From Paraspadella gotoi (lineage: Eukaryota; Chaetognatha): a stretch of 64,000 bases of DNA. The notes beneath the pieces were generated by a model, which worked only from the letters and a program-made list of their open reading frames with translations, made no database searches and had not been told where the DNA came from. Below are positions 1 to 7,573 of the stretch, piece after piece; positions within the stretch are counted from its first letter, which is position 1, and every line of letters starts with the position of its first letter. The DNA is taken from contig CM119269.1 in assembly GCA_051294375.1 (NCBI GenBank), positions 18,240,410 to 18,304,409 of the forward strand, read 5' to 3'. Both the position numbers and the translations under genes were made by a program.

Positions 1-78
1 TACGATTTTATACGTATACTACATGAAACAAAGATCTGATCCCAACGCCCATCCAATGCAAACACAGCCAACTGAAGC

Positions 79-81
79 GGC

Positions 82-125
<44 letters not shown>

Positions 126-151
126 CGTGACGGCGACGACGACGACGACGA
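79..151. repeat. GAC/GGC trinucleotide-hexanucleotide microsatellite
   Basis: Tandem gcgacg units grade into cgacga units, interrupted once near position 126. Reading frames through it give Ser/Pro-rich or Arg-rich peptides with no family resemblance, so no protein is called. Confidence 0.85.
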
Positions 152-1212
152 ATAGACAAAAACTCTCGACGATCGATTTAAAAATAACTCGACTTCGTTC
201 CTCTTCTTTCTCTCTTCCTTTTCGATCTCTATTTTTGCCAAGTCTCCAGACTCGAGACTTAATCTAAGTATTAACGTTTTCACACTTCTCCAACTTTTAA
301 AAATATACTCTAAATATAAGAAACTTATATTATGTTGTAAAATTTTCACATTACTCGTGTAAAAATGGAAAACGTCACGAAACTCATCTTTTTTTCCACA
401 CTAGTTCTCACTCTTATCGCAGGGAGAGCGGACAATGCTCATTCATCCTCGCTTTCCACTCTCTCTCTCTCTCACTCCCGTTTTTATCTATGACCATTTC
501 TCGTAAACCGCAATAAACTCTTTCCTCTCCGTTAGACCCCCTACTGGTCCAACGACTCGTCGAGTTGCTTCCTAATTTTCATCCACTCCCTCCATCATCG
601 GCCACAATTACCCCATCACTCCCCAACACACGGTCCCCGATGCCCTGTCCCTCTCCCCCAGCGGGGTCCTCTCCCCCTCCCGACCCCTCGGCCATTCGTT
701 CCGGTTTTTCTGGGAACTATTTTATGGAAGGTCAGGCCGCGAGCAGACAGCGGCGCCACCCTTTGGCCAAAACAATCAATTGTTTATGACGCCGTCAACT
801 TTTCACGACGGGCTCCGAGGGCGGAAAGGGGATGGCAGCGGCGACGTGGGCGGTCGCGGCGGCGGCTGCGGCGGAGGATATGGCTTCGTTGGCGACGATG
901 GTGGAAGTGGCGAAGATGATGGCAGAAGAGGTGGCACTGACGGCGCGGGAGGGAATGGCAAAAGTTTATGAATAAGAATGAATATTAATTAGATAAGTAT
1001 ATGGAATAAGAAAACGATGGCGAAGCATATGATGTCGACGAAAGTAAATCAATGGTGGCATTGGTGTAAGTATCAGCGGTGGCATTAGTGGCACTATCGG
1101 CGATATTTCGATAAAAGTTGCGCCACCCGAGGCGCAGGCCGAGGCGACGTGCCAAGAGAGCGAAGAAGAATCCTATGGATTTTCGCGTGAATTGTGAGGA
1201 ATTCTAACCGCA
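152..1212. other. Intergenic, no gene recognised
   Basis: AT-rich sequence up to about 540, then a CG-richer stretch (about 640-960) with imprecise ggcggc and gatggt runs. The open frames are Gly- or Pro-rich and compositionally driven. No splice-bounded conserved exon was seen on either strand. Confidence 0.5.
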
Positions 1213-1337
1213 AAAACCCCTCTTTCTCTCCTCTCTCTCTCTTCTCTCTCTCTCTCTTCTCTCTCTCTCTCTTCTCTCTCTCTCCTCTCTCTTCTCTCTC
1301 TTCTTTCTCCCTACTCTCTCTCTCTCCTCTCTCTCTC

Positions 1338-1393
<56 letters not shown>

Positions 1394-1400
1394 CTCTTTT
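1213..1400. repeat. (TC)n microsatellite, imperfect
   Basis: About 190 bases of tctc repeats with single-base interruptions (tctt, tcct). It lies just beyond the 3' end of the minus-strand polyketide synthase gene. The Ser/Leu-rich frame through it is a repeat translation. Confidence 0.9.
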
Positions 1401-1699
1401 TTTTGTCGTTTTTTCTTTTCTGTTTTTCTGTTCTATTGCTACTCTTAATAGCTTAAAAAATATTTTTTTTCATTATTTTAAGAAATATAATTGAAAAAAA
1501 GTTTCAAACAAAATCGGGGTAAAATTTCATTCTCGTTCAAAAATTAAAAAGACTGACGACAATTTACTAAATGACGACAGGATATTTTTCTTTGATGAAA
1601 TAGCAATCCAAAAATGCTTTTTTACGAAACGTAGTCGAATTTACATGTGACCATTGTAAGTAGTAATAGAGTAAAGTCTCTTCGGTCTTTAATTAAGAC

Positions 1700-1880
1700 T
1701 TAATTCCAACACAGAACGCCCTCAATTCCAACTCCTGGTGAAAAAAGAAAAAGCCAAACAGTCGTAGTGACATTTTGCCCGTGAAAATCTTTGGCCGTGA
1801 GTCGTGACAATGTCCGCTCAATCACGAACATCACCGCCGGGACAACATGTTGCCTATTCTGAGAGTATTTCCCACGAAAT
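1700..1880 (-). CDS. Type III PKS exon 9 (catalytic asparagine, C-terminus)
   Basis: Acceptor CGTTTCAG, phase 0 with exon 8. It reads ISWEILSE, then an in-frame TAG at 1856-1854; one base more there gives the GNMLS catalytic-Asn motif, and one more C in the CCC run at 1839-1841 restores AVMFVIERTLS. The last part ends in SPGVGIEGVLCWN and a TAA at 1702-1700, matching the family C-terminal GFGPG region. Confidence 0.78.
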
Positions 1881-4800
1881 CTGAAACGAGGCGTTTTTTT
1901 TTTTAATCCAACGAAATATTTTGAAAAAAAGAAGCTTCATTCTTACTTCCACATTATCAAGCATTGCCATTCCTCAGTCTCACCTCCGTCTGTTCCCTCT
2001 TTAACCCCAAGCTCTTCTCCACAGCCTCGATGATTCTCGTGCCTCCAGGGTGCACCCCCCACAGATCAACGTCCGAAGCTTTCAAATCGTGTCGTCCCCA
2101 GAAAACTCTCCACGTAGGGGCGGGCGTTGCTTTCGAGATATTGGCTTAGAATCTTAGCGGATGAGGGAAGTTTTATGAATAATAAAAAAATGAGTCAATT
2201 TCCTCACATTGAATTGTCCTGACCTTGGACAGAGTGCAAGTGATTCGCGTTCGATGTGATGCCCAAAATGATTCCATCTTCTGTTCCTTCGGAAAGCATC
2301 GAGTGATGATCGATCACGCGAACCAAAATTTTGTTTTTCTTTATGAAAGTAAATAAAAATTCAGTAATGTCAAATTTTAAATTTAATGTATGTACAGGAA
2401 AATGTACAATGTGCAGTACAATTGTACATGTTAAAATCCTAAGCCGAAGATACATAGGAAGTTTAATTATGAGAAGTAAAACAGGGGCAAATATAGCGAT
2501 GTTCAAGAGTGTATTTTACAGGAAAATATTGACAGTCAAGTAAGCAATAAGAGAGAGAAGCAGACGATCCACCGACACAGAGCAGCGAGGAGAGTCCGGC
2601 GAAGCCGAGAGTGCCCCCGCACCCGAGTGAGGAGAGCAGAGATGAGATTGAGAGAGAGCAGACGAGACGACACACACCAAAGAGAGACGAGAGACGACAG
2701 GATCCAGAACACCCGAGAGGAGACACGAGAGACCGACCGACGAGAGACGCGACGGAGAGGGGAGGAGCCGCACCCGAGAGGACGAGGACGATCCCGGCGA
2801 AGACGAGCGGGCGAGAATGAACAACGACGACCGAGAGGAACGGACGAGAACGCAGAGGACGCTGACGTAGAGGCAGTGCCGGACGGAGCGGCCGGCGGTC
2901 GCCGAAGCGGCCACTCGCGCGGAGGCACAACGCCTGAGAGCCGCGGGCGGGCATGGGAGGTAAGAGGCGAGCCCCTGACGGGCCGTGGCCACACGAGCCA
3001 ACTAGGGCAGGACTGATTCGGAGAACGAAGACGAGAGGGAGAAACAAGAGAGGAGACGAAATATGAGAGAGACGAGAAGAACGAGGGAAAAATAAATGCC
3101 GGACGCAGGACGATCGAGCAAAGCCAAACAGCGACGCGCCGCTGAGAGGGAGCTGGGAGAGAAAAAAAAAACATAAAGAAACGAAGACGAGCAATAGTAA
3201 GGAGAGAGGAAAGAGAGAAAGTGAGCGAGAGGGGAGAGAGGTCGCGTGGGCCGCAGATCACACCCTAGCAGACGGAGACATGCAAGTGGAGCCGAATGTC
3301 CATCCTCCACGAGGGAAGTACCGACACGTGACAGGATCCGCTCTGAGTGGTACGTTGGCTCATCCTCGACACACACTGGGGCTGTCCCTCCGGCCTGCAT
3401 CACATCAGCCCCACGGCAAACGCGGGCGCGCGCTTTTCTCCCGTACATCTCTACAAGGACGCCTTGTCGGACTGTACGAGCACGCGTGAGCAATTCAGAC
3501 CCCCCCGCGACCCGACCGCGAGGAGAGCGGACCCTAGAGTGCGAGTAGAGAACCAGGATTAAGACGGACGAGAAATGGAGAAGATACCTATTGAGAGAGA
3601 GACGAGAGAGAGAGAGAGAGAGTAGAAGGATGAGAGAGAGAGAGAGAAAGCAGAGAGAGAGAGAGAGAAAGAAGAGAGCAGAAGAGAGAGAGAGAGAAAG
3701 AGATTGCATATCAATATATCTTCGGCCAAAAGGCGGTCAGGTCTGTGGATCGGCGAGAGTGTTTTCCACAGTCCACCAATTAGTTTCATCACTCCTACGC
3801 ACCCCCAATCTCTCGTCGTCTCCCGAAGACGGCGGCAGCACATCCATCGCTGAAAATGGCGTGCAATATGGCGTCATTGACGTTGTCCTCGAAGGTCGTG
3901 TGGACGGAACTTATCTCCACGCAGACCAATACCGACACCTCTGAATGTGGACGGGGAAGAGCGGATGATAATGATCATTATTAAAGTTCGTGGATTGTGT
4001 TACATACCTCGGGAAAGTTTGGGACGACTTTTGACCCAATTACTGGCGACGCAAAATCCGTTCATGGCCGCCGCGCAGCCCATAAACCCCACGAGGACTC
4101 TCTCTGCAAGTGTAAAGGTAAGAAAAACCTCTCATCTATGTTTAGTAAATTTTTTACTTTCTCGTCCATTGATGTCAATTGCCTGTCGTCCGACGTTAGA
4201 GATAAAGCGTTTATCAAATATACATCCAGTCCGGGTCCAAGAAATCCAGTGCTTGATACTACTACCAGTTGCCCGATCTGAAATTTAAAATTAAAATTTA
4301 CGAAGAGTAGTTTTAGGCTAACTTTGAGCTATTCAAAAAAAAGGTTTAAAATCCAAAGATCCCACCATAGCATAAATGAATAATGTATGGGTTGTAATAG
4401 TTTAAAAATTATCAAATTATCATTTGATTAGTGATAAAACTAATAAACCACCAAAGCCTGTCCAAAGTCAGTGGCAAAAGAGCTTAGTTATTAAATGAAT
4501 GGATAATTTTTCTATTGGTTGTACCAATCTCATGTTAAACAACTAGAGGTATTTATATACATATAGATATAAATAATAAAAAAAGTGTCAGGATACTCTT
4601 TATATTATGAAATGTGTTATGATATTTCAAAGAATGTTTCAACTGTATGAAAAGACCACTCCCTTAAGTATTAGGTCGGGGAATACTATATATTTCAATA
4701 TATATATATATATCTATATTTCATATATATATTGATATTCATATATATATTTCATATTTTATATACACCTCATCTGTTGTAACTCCGGCTGTTTGTATTG

Positions 4801-5719
4801 CTCTTCTCACGACGTCGAGGACGAGAGATGAAGCGACTTCCTCAAACTTGGAAATTCTCTCTTCGACCGGAATTTTGAAGGAGCCGTCCTGTAGGATGCA
4901 ACTGGTGTTTAGTTTAGTTTAATCAATGTTTTAAGTCATTTTTAAATTTTTTAAACCTCGGGAAAAAATTCCGCTGAAGGGTGGTGCCCATTGAGGATTG
5001 AATTTGGTCGAGATCTTGAGACTGTAAAAAAGTTCAAAAACTACAATTTTTTTAAAAAATTTAAAAAAATAACTTCTTTTATGATTTAGAAGTGATTTGG
5101 AAGTGAGGGAATGATTCCCTTTGTTTCAGATTTCGTCGTTTCTCATTCTCTCTCTTCTCTCTGTTTTCTTTTCTTTTTGTTTCTCTTCGCTTCTCTTCTC
5201 TTTCATATATCTAATTTTTTCTCTTCATATATCTCATTTCTTTTCTTCTCTTCTCTTCTCTTCTCTTCTCTTCTCTTCTCTTCTCTTCTCTTCTCTTCTC
5301 TTCTCTTCTCTTTCATATATCTCATTTTTTCTACCAGATCATTTTTGTAAATTGTTGGCCTTGAAAAATGATCAATAAAATTTCCCCGATTCCCATAACT
5401 AAAGACTGTTTAGTAATTATTATTTTTCATAATTGATGCTTAGCAAAAATTTTTAACGTTACCGTTTATTGCAATCTCAGACCATCAAAGATTACCACTT
5501 GATTACTTGATTACCTTCATCGATCTTTGGTGTCACCGCTAAATGCCGTTTAAGGATTTTCGTGTTTTCGTAAATTTTTTGAAGACGAGGCTTTACTTTA
5601 ACGACGTCGACGGCGGACTGCGCTACCAATAGCGCTTCGTTCTGCGTTAGGGAGTTGGCGGGATTGCCCGACGCCAGCGCAAGGATATAGGAAGAATCGG
5701 CTGTCGTCTCACCGTTCAT
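1700..5719 (-). CDS. Type III polyketide synthase (chalcone synthase superfamily), nine-exon gene with frame lesions in exons 6-9
   Basis: Homodimeric thiolase-fold enzymes of this family condense an acyl-CoA starter with malonyl-CoA on one active-site Cys to give pyrones, resorcinols or chalcone-like products. Nine minus-strand exons give about 390 codons, the usual family length. Motifs follow family order: ALASGNPANSLTQ near the N-terminus, STGFLGPGLDVYL, GFMGCAAAMNG (nucleophile Cys), VCVEISSV, AIFSDGCAAAVFG, EGTEDGIILGI, GVHPGG (catalytic His), GNMLS (catalytic Asn) and SPGVGIEG near the C-terminus. The GCAAAMN and VCVE forms resemble bacterial alkylpyrone synthases more than plant chalcone synthases; this is a family impression, not a search. 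Exons 1-5 read cleanly apart from the 4/5 junction; exons 6-9 need several one-base corrections, mostly in homopolymers. It is either a damaged gene or an intact gene in poorly polished assembly. The product cannot be predicted. Confidence 0.87.
1984..2144 (-). CDS. Type III PKS exon 8 (catalytic histidine)
   Basis: Acceptor TTCTAAG, donor GAG|GTGAGA. One frame gives QYLESNARPYVESFLG; the family-like continuation RHDLKASDVDLWGVHPGG sits in the next frame. Removing one G from the four-G run at 2096-2099 joins them seamlessly. GVHPGG carries the catalytic His. Confidence 0.82.
2224..2338 (-). CDS. Type III PKS exon 7 (EGTEDGI block)
   Basis: Acceptor CATAAAG after a T-rich tract, donor CAAG|GTCAGG. 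It encodes ILVRVIDHHSMLSEGTEDGI, a strongly conserved family segment. After LGI the conserved reading moves into another frame (SLALCP) between about 2241 and 2260, implying one missing or two extra bases there. Confidence 0.75.
2540..3720. repeat. Purine-rich (GA-biased) low-complexity tract in PKS intron 6
   Basis: About 1.2 kb in which the plus strand is dominated by GA, GAGA and GACGA words, ending in near-pure (GA)n at 3588-3710. Long open frames exist on both strands but give Arg/Glu- or Ser/Leu-rich translations without conserved positions. It separates PKS exons 6 and 7. A less biased island sits at about 3250-3550. Confidence 0.75.
3803..3940 (-). CDS. Type III PKS exon 6 (VCVEISS and FSDGCAAA blocks)
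   Basis: Acceptor CACATTCAG, phase continuous with exon 5. It encodes VSVLVCVEISSVHTTFEDN and AIFSDGCAAAVFG; the Phe corresponds to the active-site gatekeeper region of the family. The donor G|GTGCGT follows a run of five G (3802-3806). As written the exon ends in phase 1, but exon 7 opens in phase 0; one G fewer would reconcile them. Confidence 0.83.
4008..4103 (-). CDS. Type III PKS exon 5 (nucleophile cysteine)
   Basis: Canonical acceptor CTTGCAG gives a start at 4103, donor CGAG|GTATGT. The peptide RVLVGFMGCAAAMNGF holds the catalytic Cys. Joined to a GC donor in exon 4, the frame is right only if splicing uses an AG four bases downstream (exon from 4099) inside the AGAGAG run, or if one base in this area is wrong. 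Confidence 0.83.
4183..4277 (-). CDS. Type III PKS exon 4 (STGFLGPGLD block)
   Basis: Acceptor AAATTTCAG, then IGQLVVVSSTGFLGPGLD, a hallmark of the family that lines the active site and dimer interface. The best 3' end is a GC-type donor, ACAG|GCAATT. A GT donor further on would add residues foreign to the family and leave an intron of only about 35 bases. Confidence 0.8.
4621..4692. repeat. Dispersed repeat copy in PKS intron 3
   Basis: About 70 bases aligning with few mismatches to 25301-25371 in an ALDH intron (shared words ttcaaagaatgtttc, ccactccctt, agtatta, tcgggga). A neighbouring word, aaaccaccaaagc at 4444-4470, is found inverted at 25152-25179. Confidence 0.7.
4693..4766. repeat. 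(TA)n-rich tract in PKS intron 3
   Basis: Alternating tatata and ttcatata words immediately inside the donor of exon 3 (minus strand). Confidence 0.8.
4769..4888 (-). CDS. Type III PKS exon 3
   Basis: Forty codons between acceptor CCTACAG and donor GAG|GTGTAT, phase 0 at both ends. The peptide has an amphipathic helix, EEVASSLVLDVVRRAIQTAG, corresponding to the family helix that precedes the central strand carrying the STG motif. Confidence 0.82.
4957..5021 (-). CDS. Type III PKS exon 2
   Basis: A 65-base exon between acceptor TTTTTTACAG and donor GAG|GTTTAA, in frame with exons 1 and 3. It encodes a short linker ending HHPSAEFFPE. Little conservation is expected here; frame agreement on both sides is the main support. 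Confidence 0.75.
5238..5312. repeat. (TCTTC)n pentanucleotide microsatellite in PKS intron 1
   Basis: About fourteen clean tcttc units. Flanking copies of ctttcatatatctcattttttct show that the tract sits within a small tandem duplication. Confidence 0.9.
5515..5719 (-). CDS. Type III PKS exon 1 (start codon)
   Basis: ATG at 5719-5717 opens 68 codons ending in a phase-1 donor AAG|GTAATC. The peptide contains ILALASGNPANSLTQNEALL and then KILKRHL, matching the family's N-terminal GTANPxNxxxQ and KRY/H blocks. No signal or transit peptide is evident, so a cytosolic enzyme is likely. Confidence 0.85.
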
Positions 5720-7114
5720 TTTTTAGCGGCTCAAGTTTTTCTTGGTTAATATTCAGACGAGAAAAGTTAGCTTTATTTTTTAATTAACTTTTTTTAGTAG
5801 TTAAGAAAGCAACGAAAAGAAAAGTTTTTCAATTTAGCAACGGCAGGGATCAACCGAGGCGCGGAATTTCAGTGGTCGCCTCGTATTACCACTAGTACCA
5901 TCTAGTTTTGCCAACATTTTTTATTTGTCACGGCTTTAATATCCAGAGTAAACAAATAAATGAAAAAAAAACTGATTAAAAATATTATTTCGTCTTTAAA
6001 AAAATCGTCTCGATACCAATAGTCTTGATATATATATCAGGAGACAAAATGATATTTGTCTTAGGATTAAGACTTTAAGCCCTGTCGGTTGCTCTTTTTA
6101 GTTTTGCCGCGAGTACTCGCGGAGCATCTCTATAAGTCACTTTTCGGACGGTCGGTCCGTCTGTCCTTCGGTATGTCTGTCCGTGGGTCTGTCCCACTTA
6201 CATTAAAAATGGTTATAACTTGCCTATTTTTTTTGCTCATTTGTTAAAAATCAAATCTAAGCGACTACTGGCGCCGCCTTTTGTTTTTAAAAATGTTTTA
6301 TAAACTATAAGGAATAAATGATATGATAAGTAAAAAGAAAAGTAATGCGCTGCAACACCTTGGAATAACCGTTCCTTGTTTTTATTAAGAGAACCATCAA
6401 TAATATTTTAAAAATTGTTATTTTTTCGTTCACATTTTGGTTAAAATTGTTCCTCTTTTTTTTTCTTTTTCGGATATCTAATAACTGGGATAAACAATGA
6501 AGTAAAAGCAGTTATTTCTCGTTTTAAATATTTTTTTTTAAATCCCAACCCGCTTATCCGAGGGCTCTCAAGCTCTTTATCATATTTTTCGTCACGCAAA
6601 AACAATGCATCCTTGTTTAATGTTTATATTTTTTTGGGGGGGGATAAAACCTCAGAATTTGAAATTAAAGTTGAATAGACTTTGATATTTGCCGTGAAAA
6701 TATGAAAGTTAAAAAAAAAACTTACGTAATCTATAAAAAAAATTATTTTTAGAGGATTACGAAAGGACAATGGTTATGAAAAGTGAAGAAAGAATAACGA
6801 TATTAGATAGGGATGAGCAGTATTCGACGAATTTTTTATTAGAGTAGAGACGAAAGAAAAAACAGTAGTGACATTATCCTTTCGGGTTGAGAAAATCATA
6901 GATACGGCCGGTTTGTTTGACTATCTATCTATCTTTGATTTTTTATATTATTACTATTCTTATTATTAATATTATTATTTTTACTATTATGATTATGTTA
7001 TATTTATCCTAGATTTTTATATTTCTAATCTTTCTCGTCTTCATAACAAAGTCCATTACGAAAGGCGCTCATTTCGTCTCGACCCGACGCATTATCTTTC
7101 TGGTCGTTCTCTCC
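5720..7114. other. Intergenic between PKS and Toll genes; dispersed repeat
   Basis: AT-rich, no gene recognised. It holds the 5' flank of the minus-strand PKS gene and the 3' flank of the Toll gene. Positions 6128-6245 (ctataagtcac and ggtatgtctgtccg words) and 6352-6388 (ttggaataaccgtt) recur, diverged, at 28884-28995 and 29083-29121 in the same order, marking a dispersed repeat family. Confidence 0.6.
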
Positions 7115-7573
7115 TCATTCTCCGTCTCCTCCCCTTATATCTATAACGAAATGATTTCCTGCTGTTTCTTCTTCTTCTTCCTCGTATCTTCTCCTTTCAT
7201 ATTTAAATAATTGGTTATCAGAGTTGTTAATAACTCGCTCGTCGGCGCTCTGCTTGTCCGTTTCTACTCGGCAATCGGCGCTGTTATTGTCAAGAAAGAA
7301 TCCCCATTTTTTCGCAAAGTTTTTGTCGTAGAAACGAAGAAAGTTTTTCGCTCTGACGTGAGTCATGATGTCCGCACGAACGGAGACGCCAAGTTTTCCG
7401 TCTTCGGCGATATCGGCGTCGATCTCGATTTCGGCACCGGAGATTTCGGCGCCGGTATCCGGTTCCGTCTCGTCGTCGGGAGTGGCGCCGCTTTTGACGT
7501 CGGCCAAAAAGTCGGCGTCGAGAAAGATGAGTTTGAGGGCGCGGATTTGGCCTTCGATCGCCAGATGGTGCGC
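7115..7573 (-). CDS. Toll-like receptor exon 6 (TIR end, acidic tail)
   Basis: Acceptor AAACTAG, phase 0 with exon 5, stop at 7117-7115. The TIR continues AHHLAIEGQIRALKLIFLD, then a run rich in Asp/Glu (about 30 residues), then LRFYDKNFAKKWGFF, the likely box 3 equivalent. The tail after it has a run of five Glu and ends VIDIRGGDGE. Confidence 0.84.
   Translation of the reverse strand, partial: AHHLAIEGQIRALKLIFLDADFLADVKSGATPDDETEPDTGAEISGAEIEIDADIAEDGKLGVSVRADIMTHVRAKNFLRFYDKNFAKKWGFFLDNNSADCRVETDKQSADERVINNSDNQLFKYERRRYEEEEEETAGNHFVIDIRGGDGE

Noticed and set aside
2463-3261. Long overlapping open frames of 160-243 codons on the minus strand and Arg/Glu-rich frames on the plus strand
   Set aside because: They lie in a GA-biased low-complexity tract inside a PKS intron, are open in several frames at once and show no conserved domain.
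3246-4288. Plus-strand open frames across PKS exons 4-6
   Set aside because: Antisense shadows of conserved minus-strand exons; no family resemblance of their own.
1700-5719. Bacterial contamination as the source of the PKS sequence
   Set aside because: Coding blocks are interrupted by GT-AG introns with AT-rich interiors and microsatellites like the rest of the scaffold.
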